From Candidatus Parcubacteria bacterium (lineage in GTDB: Bacteria > Patescibacteriota > Patescibacteriia > CAIXNZ01): 22,611 nt of DNA. Of the stretch, positions 1 to 5,503 are shown piece after piece. The notes under the pieces were generated by a model. The model searched no databases. It saw nothing but the letters and a program-made list of their open reading frames with translations, and was not told the DNA's origin. A program made the position numbers and the translations under genes. Location: contig JAPLYF010000054.1 of assembly GCA_026395675.1 (NCBI GenBank), positions 1-22,611 on the forward strand. Direction: 5' to 3'. Position 1 is the first letter of the stretch. Every line of letters begins with the position of its first letter.

Positions 1-1008
1 GAAATCGATAAAAAAGCCAAAGATATTATTGCCTTGGCCATTCAGCGCTGCTCGATTTCCCATGCCCAGGAAATTACAACAACTACAGTTGATCTGCCCA
101 ATGATGAAATGAAAGGCAGAATTATCGGCCGGGAAGGCAGAAATATCAGAACTATTGAACAATTAACTGGCGTGGAAATAGTTGTTGATGACACGCCTAT
201 GGCCATCACCATTTCCGGTTTTTCACCAATCAGGCGCCAAGTGGCTAAACGCGCCTTGGCAACCCTGATCTCAGACGGTAGAATTCATCCAGGCAGAATT
301 GAAGAAGCAATTGAAACTGCTAAAAGGGAAATTGCTTTGGAAATTAAAAAATCCGGTGAAGACGCCCTGTTTGAAATGGGCATCACTGGTATTGATCCAA
401 AACTTGTGCAAATTCTCGGCCGTTTGAAATTCCGCACAAGCTATGGCCATAATGTTCTTTTGCATTCGCTGGAAGTTTCTCATTTGGCCGGACTTTTGGC
501 AGAAGAATTGGGTGCTGATGTGACAGTCGCAAAAAAAGGCGGACTTTTTCATGATATTGGCAAGGCAGTTGATCATGAAGTTAAAGGCGGCCATCCAGAA
601 ATCGGCTATGACATTTTGAAAAAATTCAATTTGCCAGAAGAAATCGCTTACATGTGTATTGCCCATCATGAAGATATGCCCAAAACACTGGAAGGAATTA
701 TTGTTAAAGTCGCTGATGCAATTTCCGGAGCCAGACCTGGTGCTCGCAAAGACACTTACGAACGTTATTTACAACGTTTGGAAGAGCTGGAAAATGTTGC
801 TAACGCCTTTGCTGGCGTGCAAAAATCCTATGCCATCCAGGCCGGCCGCGAAATCAGGGTCTTTGTTATGCCTGAAGAAATAGATGATTTGTCTGCGGCT
901 AAATTGGCTCAAGACATTGCCCATAAAATCGAGGAAGAACTCAAATATCCAGGCGAGATTAAGGTCAATGTTATCCGTGAAATGAGAGTAACTGAATATG
1001 CCAGATAA
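1..1008 (+). CDS. rny: RNase Y (endoribonuclease), 3' part, cut by the window edge
   Basis: This is the C-terminal part (335 residues) of RNase Y, the membrane-anchored endoribonuclease that starts mRNA decay. The frame is open from base 1, so the internal TTG at 34 is not a real start. Full-length members have about 500 residues; the missing part would be the N-terminal membrane helix and coiled coil. Visible here are the KH RNA-binding domain, with its GRIIGREGRNIR loop at about residues 39-50, and the HD phosphohydrolase domain with a LFHDIGKA motif near residue 182. The C-terminal region typical of the family follows to a TAA stop. The next gene downstream is ymdB, the same pair found in Bacillus, which supports the identification. 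Nothing looks broken within the visible part. Confidence 0.96.
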   Translation, partial: EIDKKAKDIIALAIQRCSISHAQEITTTTVDLPNDEMKGRIIGREGRNIRTIEQLTGVEIVVDDTPMAITISGFSPIRRQVAKRALATLISDGRIHPGRIEEAIETAKREIALEIKKSGEDALFEMGITGIDPKLVQILGRLKFRTSYGHNVLLHSLEVSHLAGLLAEELGADVTVAKKGGLFHDIGKAVDHEVKGGHPEIGYDILKKFNLPEEIAYMCIAHHEDMPKTLEGIIVKVADAISGARPGARKDTYERYLQRLEELENVANAFAGVQKSYAIQAGREIRVFVMPEEIDDLSAAKLAQDIAHKIEEELKYPGEIKVNVIREMRVTEYAR

Positions 1009-1019
1009 AATCGAAATGC

Positions 1020-1132
1020 AAAAGACAAAATCCTAAATTCAAAATAATCACAAAATATAAAATCTAAATATTCAAAATATGTTTTGAATTTTGAGTTTTA
1101 AATTTATTTTGTTTTTTGTTATTTGTCTTTTG
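1020..1132. repeat. Imperfect AT-rich inverted repeat between rny and ymdB
   Basis: The outer arms AAAAGACAAA (1020-1029) and TTTGTCTTTT (1123-1132) are complementary. The tip is TTCAAAA (1071-1077) facing TTTTGAA (1082-1088). In between, the arms are near-complementary runs built from AAATTCAAAAT-like words. Transcribed, this would fold into one long weak hairpin filling the gap between the two genes. It may be an RNA-processing or stability element, or a degenerate simple repeat. There is no U-run typical of a terminator. Confidence 0.6.
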
Positions 1133-1143
1133 AATTTAAAATT

Positions 1144-1947
1144 ATGACTCCCATCAAAATATTATTCCTCGGCGATATTTTCGGCAAAATCGGCCGTCAA
1201 GGCACTAAAAAAATCTTGCCTGAATTTAAAGTTAACTATCAGCCAGATTTTATTTTTGCCAATGCTGAAAATCTTGCTCATGGCCGTGGCGTAACCGAGA
1301 GCACGCTTAATGAACTTAAAGAACTGGGCATTGATTTGTTTACTTCAGGCAATCATGTCTTTGACAAAGAGGGTGCAAGAAAAATTCTTGATCAGAAAAA
1401 TCCGATTTTAATCCGGCCGGCTAACTACTTGGGTGATGTGCCTGGCACTGGTGAAAAAATCGTCAAAGTTGGCCGAAAATCACTGCTTGTGCTAAACTTA
1501 ATAGGCAGGGTCTTTTTCAAGGAGGACTTTGCTTGTCCCTTTCAAGTGGCAGATCGCATTCTGCAAAAATACGCCCAGGAAAAATTAAATGGTATTTTTG
1601 TTGACTTTCATGCTGAAGCGACCAGTGAAAAAAAAGCTCTGGGTTTTTATCTTGATGGCAAAGTTTCAGCTATCCTGGGAACGCATACGCACGTACAAAC
1701 TTCAGATGAAATAATCCTGGAAAAAGGAACGGCTTTTATTACAGATGTGGGCATGACTGGCCCAAAGGACTCAGTGATTGGACTGGAAAAGGAAACAATT
1801 ATCAATAATTTTATCTATGGTTCAACCAAATCTGCTGACGTACCTGAAAAAGGCATTTGCCAGATTAATTGTGTTTATCTAGAAATAAATCCCACGAATC
1901 AGCAAGCAGTCAAAATTGAAAGAATCAATACTGAAGTAGAGGTCTAA
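1144..1947 (+). CDS. ymdB: YmdB-family metallophosphoesterase (2',3'-cNMP phosphodiesterase type)
   Basis: This 267-residue protein matches the usual family length of about 265. YmdB is a dimetal phosphodiesterase that hydrolyses 2',3'-cyclic nucleotides and affects RNA turnover and cell-fate decisions in Bacillus. Metal-binding motifs are in the expected order: GDIFG (Asp11), NAEN (Asn40, Glu42), SGNH (Asn70-His71), DFHAEATSEK (Asp154, His156, Glu158) and GTHTHV (His181, His183). I use the ATG at 1144. An upstream in-frame TTG at 1123 lies inside the inverted repeat and adds residues the family lacks. There is no visible SD. It lies 135 bp behind rny in the same orientation, so co-transcription is likely. 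Confidence 0.95.
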   Translation: MTPIKILFLGDIFGKIGRQGTKKILPEFKVNYQPDFIFANAENLAHGRGVTESTLNELKELGIDLFTSGNHVFDKEGARKILDQKNPILIRPANYLGDVPGTGEKIVKVGRKSLLVLNLIGRVFFKEDFACPFQVADRILQKYAQEKLNGIFVDFHAEATSEKKALGFYLDGKVSAILGTHTHVQTSDEIILEKGTAFITDVGMTGPKDSVIGLEKETIINNFIYGSTKSADVPEKGICQINCVYLEINPTNQQAVKIERINTEVEV

Positions 1948-2007
1948 ATTGACCAACGAACCTACAAATCTTAATACAAATGTTACAAAATTAGTAAACC
2001 TATACGC

Positions 2008-2070
2008 AGATTTGAGAGGAATTACAAATTATCTAATAAGCTATAGTAAATTACGTTAATTCTCAAATCT
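2008..2070. repeat. Inverted repeat in the ymdB-HU gap
   Basis: AGATTTGAGA at 2008-2017 is complementary to TCTCAAATCT at 2061-2070, and the pairing continues imperfectly inward. It lies 61 bp behind ymdB and could be its 3' hairpin. No clear U-run follows. Apart from this hairpin, the palindrome at 2109-2136 and a possible promoter, I see nothing else in this gap. Confidence 0.4.
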
Positions 2071-2096
2071 TTACCCAAACAACCTATTTGTATAAT
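2070..2096 (+). promoter_or_regulatory. Possible promoter for the HU gene
   Basis: A consensus -10 TATAAT lies at 2091-2096. A weak -35 (TTTACC, 2070-2075) is only 15 bp upstream, which is short. The HU start codon is 130 bp downstream, so the transcript would carry a leader containing the 28-bp palindrome. Confidence 0.3.
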
Positions 2097-2108
2097 TTGT
2101 AACCAAAT

Positions 2109-2136
2109 TTGTCCCTAAGGGATCCCTTCGGGATAA
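2109..2136. repeat. 28-bp dispersed palindrome, copy 1
   Basis: A near-perfect 28-bp palindrome with core AAGGGATCCCTT flanked by CCC and GGG triplets. It differs at only three positions from the copy at 15222-15249. A looser version of the same layout is at 15990-16017. Several copies next to different genes mark it as a dispersed repeat rather than a gene-specific operator. Confidence 0.7.
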
Positions 2137-2226
2137 ATTCGCTGGGAATAAACATTAATTATCCAGCAGAAATCTAATCTTTCACACAACAAAATTACTA
2201 TATTAAAAACTAATCTAACCACCCAT

Positions 2227-2508
2227 ATGAATAAAGCCGCCTTAATTGAGGCCGTGGCCTCAAAAACAAATCTAACTAAAAAACAGATTGAAGAAATCCT
2301 GGACACAATCCTGACAGTAATGACTGACACTTTAAAAAACAAGGAAGAAGTGGTGCTCACTGGCTTTGGCACTTTTTCAGCCAAAATCAGGCACGCGCGC
2401 AAAGGCGTCAACCCGCAAAGGCCCACAGAAAAAATTGATATCCCCGAGGTAGTCATTCCTAAATTCAAATCAGGCAAAGCCCTAAAAGATGCACTCAAAG
2501 GTAAATAA
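2227..2508 (+). CDS. hup: HU-family DNA-binding protein
   Basis: This 93-residue protein has the normal HU/IHF length. HU is a dimeric, nucleoid-associated protein that bends DNA. The N-terminal helical dimerisation part (MNKAALIEAVASKTNLTKKQ...) is canonical, followed by GFGTF at 46-50. The DNA-intercalating arm is at about 54-75 (ARKGVNPQ, with the key Pro63). The arm tip reads NPQRPTEK rather than the common NPxTGE. The C-terminal helix ends in FKSGKALKDAL. The ATG at 2227 is the only sensible start. No SD is visible in the AT-rich leader. It is monocistronic and followed directly by a strong terminator at 2521-2611. Confidence 0.96.
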   Translation: MNKAALIEAVASKTNLTKKQIEEILDTILTVMTDTLKNKEEVVLTGFGTFSAKIRHARKGVNPQRPTEKIDIPEVVIPKFKSGKALKDALKGK

Positions 2509-2520
2509 AGATTATTACTA

Positions 2521-2611
2521 AAAAACAAACCGTCATTCAGAGCGAAGCGTGGAATCTATAATTACAGGATTCTTCACTATGTTCTGAATGACACAAAAAC
2601 GGTTTGTTTTT
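2521..2611 (+). terminator. Rho-independent terminator of HU carrying a nested palindrome
   Basis: The outer arms AAAAACAAACCGT (2521-2533) and ACGGTTTGTTTTT (2599-2611) are fully complementary and end in a T-run, starting 12 bp after the HU stop. Instead of a short loop the stem encloses a second palindrome (2532-2592), so the structure is unusually tall. Confidence 0.8.
2532..2592. repeat. MITE-like palindrome inside the HU terminator
   Basis: The ends GTCATTCAGA (2532-2541) and TCTGAATGAC (2583-2592) are perfect inverted repeats. They are followed inward by GCGAAGCG and GGAATC on one side and GATTCTTCAC on the other. The wording GTCATTC-AGCGAAGCG-GAATC resembles a palindromic intergenic repeat I know from many environmental bacterial genomes. 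It is probably a small non-autonomous element that landed in the terminator loop. Confidence 0.55.
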
Positions 2612-2619
2612 TTAATTAA

Positions 2620-2650
2620 AATAAAAGACCCGACCTTGTGAGTCGGGGGC
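2620..2650 (-). terminator. Rho-independent terminator, end of the minus-strand cassette
   Basis: On the minus strand CCCGAC (2647-2642) and GTCGGG (2634-2629) form a stem with a 7-nt loop, followed by TCTTTTATTTT. It lies between the convergent HU transcript and the minus-strand cassette and is the natural end of the latter. Confidence 0.7.
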
Positions 2651-2807
2651 TAGGGTTGATCTTTTTCAATAAATTAATTTTGGTTTGTATGCGCGCGGTT
2701 ACGCTCGGCGTCCGCATTGCGGAGCCATGCGAGCCAGGGCGCAGTGGTTTTTGTTACCTATCGGCATTATTACCGATTAGGTTTGGCGATCTCGCCGGAG
2801 CCGGTGG

Positions 2808-2864
2808 TCAATAGTTTAAATTTTGGTACGCGGAGCGTACCGGGCTGTCTTTGTTCTGGCGCAT
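2808..2864 (-). CDS. Possible 18-residue small ORF
   Basis: A purine-rich GGAGG lies 8 nt before an ATG that opens an 18-codon frame (MRQNKDSPV...) ending in TGA. It is one of three tiny frames in this cassette that open with a good SD and then Met-Arg. Such a short frame can occur by chance, so it is listed only because of the ribosome binding site. Confidence 0.22.
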   Translation of the reverse strand: MRQNKDSPVRSAYQNLNY

Positions 2865-2910
2865 GTTTTTTTCCTCCATGCCACGACGTGTTCGATGTTT
2901 TCGATGAATT

Positions 2911-3056
2911 TTTTGCGCCCGCGCCAGACCGTTAATTGTCTGAGGCCTGGCAGTGCGGCGCTTTTCGTCGGTTGCGCCCCGGCTATGGCTGATCCCAAAT
3001 TTGCGGCTACGCCGCATGTTTTTATTTTGGGGGCCGATGTGCCGGGGCGCGCGGTT
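2911..3056. repeat. Diverged tandem repeat, copy A
   Basis: Landmarks are TTGCGCC (2913), GCGGCGC then TTTTCGT (about 2956-2969), GTTGCGCCCCGGCTA (2971-2985), TGGCTGATCCC (2986-2996) and GCCGGG-CGCGCGGTT at the end (3041-3056). The same words occur in the same order in copy B (3159-3289). A further isolated GCGCGCGGTT at 2691-2700 may be the end of a third copy. Confidence 0.7.
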
Positions 3057-3158
3057 CAATGAATTCATGTTTGCCAGACGCCATGCCTGCGGCCTTTACG
3101 CAGCGGTAAGTCCGGCGTTCGTGGTGAAACATATACATAAATTCAATGTCCTTTTGGT

Positions 3159-3289
3159 AGTTGCGCCAGCGTCCGAAGCCGATATTTGTCTTGGGCTCGC
3201 GGACAGGCGGCGCGTTTTCGTTTGTTGCGCCCCGGCTAGTGGCTGATCCCGCATGGGGGGGCCTGATTTCAAGTGCCGGGACGCGCGTT
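3159..3289. repeat. Diverged tandem repeat, copy B
   Basis: It carries TTGCGCC (3161), GGCGGCGC then TTTTCGT, GTTGCGCCCCGGCTA (3224-3238), TGGCTGATCCC (3240-3250) and GCCGGG-CGCGCGTT (3275-3289). The 15-bp and 11-bp blocks are identical to copy A, separated by one extra base. Offsets to copy A range from about 233 to 254 bp, so indels have accumulated since duplication. Confidence 0.7.
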
Positions 3290-3294
3290 AACTG

Positions 3295-3459
3295 CTATAT
3301 TTCCTCTCTTTTCAAGCGGGGCTCTGCTTCCCCAATGGCTCTCCACTTGGCAATTAAGCTTACCATCGCCAATTGCAGGCAGGGGACGCCTTTTGGAACG
3401 CGCGAAAGATATTTTGGAAGTAAATGCTCCATACAGAATCTTCGGTTCTGCGGTCGCAT
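3295..3459 (-). CDS. Small basic protein of unknown function (54 aa)
   Basis: I do not recognise this protein. The start is supported by AAAGGAGAG ending 4-5 nt before the ATG at 3459. The frame runs 54 residues to TAG, starting MRPQNRRFCMEHLLPKYLSR. It is rich in Arg and Lys with two Cys (residues 9 and 27), a short hydrophobic centre (QLAMVSLIA, about 29-37) and a charged C-terminus (EPRLKREEI). It begins 27 bp behind the 42-residue gene at 3487-3615, so the two are probably translated from one message. A competing frame (3269-3484) would need a TTG start overlapping the SD. A basic peptide that binds RNA or a membrane is possible, but this is a guess. Confidence 0.45.
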   Translation of the reverse strand: MRPQNRRFCMEHLLPKYLSRVPKGVPCLQLAMVSLIAKWRAIGEAEPRLKREEI

Positions 3460-3486
3460 ACTTCTCTCCTTTCTGGAGAAACAAGG

Positions 3487-3615
3487 TCAGAGGAGTACCT
3501 CAACGACCTTGCCGTCCTCGGGGTAATAGTGACGGATAATTTGAGTTCCTTCTCTGATTTCCCGAAAAGGTACTTTCAGATAAAGAAAACCACAAACTAT
3601 TAATAATACTGCCAT
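3487..3615 (-). CDS. Small membrane-anchored protein of unknown function (42 aa)
   Basis: A perfect AAGGAGGTGA sits 5 nt before the ATG at 3615, the best ribosome binding site in the window. The 42-residue product starts with a hydrophobic segment (AVLLIVCGFLYLKVPF, residues 2-17) long enough to insert in a membrane, with Cys8 in it. A charged tail (REIREGTQIIRHYYPEDGKV) follows, ending VVEVLL. I know no family with this layout. Upstream on the same strand is a strong hairpin (3681-3713); 27 bp downstream starts the 54-residue gene. The strong SD and the absence of stops make a real gene likely despite the length. Confidence 0.6.
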   Translation of the reverse strand: MAVLLIVCGFLYLKVPFREIREGTQIIRHYYPEDGKVVEVLL

Positions 3616-3680
3616 TACTTCACCTCCTTGAATTTTTCTGCCAGACCAAAGCCACAATTTTATTATGTACTTGGTTCGGT

Positions 3681-3713
3681 GGGCTAAACATTACATAAAA
3701 TAATGCCTAGCCC
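3681..3713 (-). other. RNA hairpin upstream of the 42-aa gene
   Basis: GGGCTA (3681-3686) pairs with TAGCCC (3708-3713), and CATTA (3689-3693) pairs with TAATG (3701-3705) inside it. The 66 nt between it and the gene include the SD. The whole stretch 3616-3873 holds only such hairpins, including TTTTGA-ctttcgc-TCAAAA at about 3762-3780, and no convincing gene. Confidence 0.5.
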
Positions 3714-3827
3714 GTAAGGATCTTATCCTTGCGAGGGATCTGCTTCCCTTGGGCTCGCCATTTTGACTTTCGCTCAAAACGGTGACAAAAAACTAGTCGT
3801 TTTTATTTGCGCGGAATTAACTCATGG

Positions 3828-3851
3828 TTAATGAAAGGTTTTATGGCGCAT
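3828..3851 (-). CDS. Possible 7-codon leader peptide
   Basis: AGGAAGGAG lies just upstream of an ATG that opens only seven codons (MRHKTFH) before TAA. It follows the hairpin at 3874-3913 and precedes the small genes. It could be a leader peptide or a chance SD-ATG pair. Confidence 0.2.
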   Translation of the reverse strand: MRHKTFH

Positions 3852-3873
3852 TTTCTTCTCCTTCCTGGGTTGT

Positions 3874-3913
3874 AAAAGGGACGGAAAGATTTTTCTCCGG
3901 ATCCGTCCCTTTT
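3874..3913. terminator. Hairpin behind the zinc-ribbon gene, bidirectional
   Basis: AAAAGGGACGG (3874-3884) and CCGTCCCTTTT (3903-3913) are perfectly complementary over 11 bp with an 18-nt loop. On the minus strand it lies about 30 bp behind the stop of the zinc-ribbon gene and ends in TTTT. It is either a terminator or a processing hairpin before the small downstream genes. Confidence 0.6.
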
Positions 3914-3943
3914 GGGTTGGAGAGTTGCAGCGGCTAGGCGCTA

Positions 3944-4807
3944 TTATTTGCCCTTGCCGTGGCGACGATTTTTTCCCGATTTTTCCGTTGATATGGCGGC
4001 GGCTTCGCGTGCAGCCCTGTCCTGATCGATGGGCTCGTCGTCTGTGCCGGTCCTCAGGAGCGGCACTTCGGGAGACGGCGTCAAGTCAACGATTTCGCCG
4101 ATTTTGGTCTTCGGGGCGCGGTTCAGTTCCTGGCCTTTCATAAAGCCCCGGGCGTACTGAACGGTTGCGACTTCGTCCTTGCGGTCGTTATTGTTGTGGC
4201 CGCGACGTCCGTTGCCTGAAGCCGCGCGGTCAAGCCAGCTTTTCTTCTCTTCCTTCCTGTTGTTGGCCCTGGAAACGATCTCGTATGCTTTCGCGAGGGG
4301 GTGGAATTTCAGGAAACGGGTTTCCTTCTTTTCTTCCCTGGCGAGCTGCTTCTCGTCCTCGATCATGCTGTGGATGCAGTCGTAACAGACCGGTGCCACA
4401 ACTATGTCGCTTGCCTCGAAATCGAGGGGAAAGGCCTTTTCAATGACCGTGGTCCGGAAGTTTCCGCCCTTGTACCAACGGATCTCGCCGTGGCTCCGTC
4501 CGCATTTGACGCAGACGATGGTGTCGTCGGCTTGGCGCAAAAACTCGTCGCGCAATCTGCCGAGAATCTGGTCGCGTCTGGCTTCGGCTTCTGCTTTGCG
4601 GGAGCCGTGATCCTTGTCCCGCGCCAGCGAATCAGCCAAGGGATACAACACGGGGGTGTCTTTTCCCTGGGCCTTGGCATCTGCGATTTCGTCTTCGCGG
4701 CAAGTGCTACAAAGAATTACGGTTTCCTCGCCCGCCTTTTTGGGGCGCGCGAACATTTCCTTCACTTCAGCTTCTGTCCCGCATTTGGAACATACATAAT
4801 TGGACAT
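3944..4807 (-). CDS. Double zinc-ribbon protein of unknown function (287 aa)
   Basis: I do not recognise the family. The N-terminal part has two four-cysteine zinc ribbons: Cys6/Cys9 with Cys33/Cys36, and Cys99/Cys102 with Cys141/Cys144. A charged helical linker lies between them (about 55-95). After residue 150 the protein becomes charged and then low-complexity, with Asn/Arg-rich and Pro-rich stretches and a basic end (SGKNRRHGKGK). No membrane segment or catalytic motif is visible. The ATG at 4807 follows AAAGGAGGGACTTAA, a strong SD. Codons are much richer in G and C than in rpoBC next door, a sign of transfer or of different selection. It lies 144 bp behind the 42-residue acidic gene, with an RNA hairpin between. 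Ribbons plus a basic tail suggest nucleic-acid or ribosome binding; this is inference. Confidence 0.85.
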   Translation of the reverse strand: MSNYVCSKCGTEAEVKEMFARPKKAGEETVILCSTCREDEIADAKAQGKDTPVLYPLADSLARDKDHGSRKAEAEARRDQILGRLRDEFLRQADDTIVCVKCGRSHGEIRWYKGGNFRTTVIEKAFPLDFEASDIVVAPVCYDCIHSMIEDEKQLAREEKKETRFLKFHPLAKAYEIVSRANNRKEEKKSWLDRAASGNGRRGHNNNDRKDEVATVQYARGFMKGQELNRAPKTKIGEIVDLTPSPEVPLLRTGTDDEPIDQDRAAREAAAISTEKSGKNRRHGKGK

Positions 4808-4888
4808 TTAAGTCCCTCCTTTCAGAATTTCTTACGGTAAAATACCGCGTTTTTCTTTTTCCATTTATTTTAAAGGGCAAAACTCTTG

Positions 4889-4941
4889 CCTCATCTCAAG
4901 ACAAAATAATCCACACGGGACTATCCCGTCCTGAGATGAGG
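4889..4941 (-). other. RNA hairpin between the 42-aa gene and the zinc-ribbon gene
   Basis: CCTCATCTCA (4889-4898) and TGAGATGAGG (4932-4941) pair over 10 bp and enclose a second small stem, CGGGA-cta-TCCCG (4916-4928). It starts 11 nt after the 42-residue gene. A further stem GGCAA-aactc-TTGCC (4876-4890) adjoins it. There is no clear U-run, so a processing or translation-control element is as likely as a terminator. Confidence 0.55.
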
Positions 4942-4951
4942 AGGAGATGGA

Positions 4952-5080
4952 TCAGTCCATCCCCTCGATTGTGATTTCAATTCCCTCTTCAGGATCAGAG
5001 GGTTCAATGCTGGTGCATTTAAGCCCGGTGGCTTTCTCAACATCAGCAGGATCGAAAAAACTTCTGTTTACTTCAACCAT
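4952..5080 (-). CDS. Small acidic protein of unknown function (42 aa)
   Basis: AAGGAGG lies 7 nt before the ATG at 5080, an excellent ribosome binding site. The 42-residue product begins MVEVNRSFFDPADVEKATGL and ends ITIEGMD. It is strongly acidic, with one Cys at residue 22 and no membrane segment. I know no matching family. It is the first gene behind the strong minus-strand promoter and the structured leader (5122-5386). The much larger zinc-ribbon gene follows. The opposite charge of this protein and of the basic tail of the zinc-ribbon protein would allow them to bind each other, but that is speculation. Confidence 0.65.
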   Translation of the reverse strand: MVEVNRSFFDPADVEKATGLKCTSIEPSDPEEGIEITIEGMD

Positions 5081-5121
5081 CTAAAAACCTCCTTGTTATT
5101 GTTATGGTTATTGTTTTTTCA

Positions 5122-5216
5122 AGTCCCCAGTAAAGGGCAAAAGAGGACTCCCGCTATATTTAAAAAGTACATTTTTATTAATAAATGGGATCTCTTTTAG
5201 CCCTTTATTTGGGACT
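5122..5216 (-). other. Long hairpin in the 5' leader of the cassette
   Basis: The arms 5122-5154 and 5184-5216 are largely complementary. AGTCCC pairs with GGGACT, TAAAGGGC with GCCCTTTA, AAAGAG with CTCTTTT, and TCCC with GGGA, separated by small bulges around an AT-rich loop. The downstream arm ends about 30 nt before the SD of the 42-residue gene. Confidence 0.65.
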
Positions 5217-5251
5217 CAAATTTTTCAAGGTTCTAAATTACTTAGCAAAAG

Positions 5252-5386
5252 TATGGAGGTATTGGCCACGGCAGAGCCGGACCGGCCTGATTTTGGTCTA
5301 AGACCTTTCAGGCGAAACATTTAGCGCAGATTCCTTCTAGCCAAAGCCGGAAGCAATTTACTGCCAAATGACTACTACCCCCATAT
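5252..5386 (-). ncRNA. Candidate structured leader RNA or riboswitch-like element
   Basis: On the minus strand a closing stem TATGGGGGTA (5386-5377) / TACCTCCATA (5261-5252) pairs over 10 bp, with one G-U pair that only works on this strand. Inside are GGCAG/CTGCC, CCGGC/GCCGG and a nested hairpin GCCTGA-aa-GGTC-tta-GACC-aaaa-TCAGGC (about 5312-5284). It begins about 35 nt after the start site predicted from the promoter at 5429-5457. The segment is GC-rich against AT-rich flanks. I compared it from memory with TPP, FMN, cobalamin, SAM, glycine, c-di-AMP and Mn2+ riboswitches and with 6S and SRP RNA, and saw no convincing match. Confidence 0.55.
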
Positions 5387-5428
5387 TCTTGCCAATTAAT
5401 TAAAAGAATATTTTAAGCTTGATATTAT

Positions 5429-5457
5429 AGTATAGCACAATCTTATTGTTTTGTCAA
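5429..5457 (-). promoter_or_regulatory. Strong sigma-70 promoter of the cassette
   Basis: On the minus strand TTGACA (5457-5452), a 17-bp spacer and TATACT (5434-5429) form a near-perfect promoter. Transcription should start near 5421 and run through the leader RNA into the 42-residue and zinc-ribbon genes. Confidence 0.85.
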
Positions 5458-5503
5458 GTATAATGCCTTTCCAATCCCTAAGCTATTTTGAGGTTAATCC
5501 CCC

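Larger units (their letters stand above)
2651..3294 (-). other. GC-rich, hairpin-dense tail of the cassette, no confident gene
   Basis: About 640 bp whose composition is visibly richer in G and C than the genes on either side. No reading frame of convincing length or composition starts from a good SD. It holds two diverged copies of a roughly 250-bp unit (2911-3056 and 3159-3289) and several exact hairpins. One example is GGTACGC-tcc-GCGTACC (2825-2841). On the minus strand two frames contain protein-like stretches (3014-3302 and 2816-3056). Both share the pattern W-R-x3-K-x-I-E, which suggests decayed duplicated genes. A structured RNA is the alternative. Confidence 0.45.

Noticed and set aside
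1123..1125. TTG as start of ymdB
   Set aside because: It lies in the intergenic inverted repeat and adds seven residues unlike the family.
2115..2528. 137-residue frame on the minus strand across HU
   Set aside because: It is antisense to a canonical HU gene and has no SD or recognisable motif.
2911..3289. CRISPR array
   Set aside because: Only two diverged long units with unequal spacing and no short regular repeats; no cas genes.
3269..3484. 71-residue minus-strand frame overlapping the 54-residue gene
   Set aside because: It needs a TTG start upstream of the SD, while the SD is correctly spaced for the ATG at 3459 in the other frame.
2717..3539. Several plus-strand frames of 70-120 residues in the GC-rich region
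   Set aside because: They overlap each other in different frames and lack good SDs. The strong ribosome binding sites here are on the minus strand.
4301..4840. 179-residue plus-strand frame opposite the zinc-ribbon gene
   Set aside because: A by-product of GC-rich coding on the other strand. The minus strand shows paired CxxC motifs and a strong SD.
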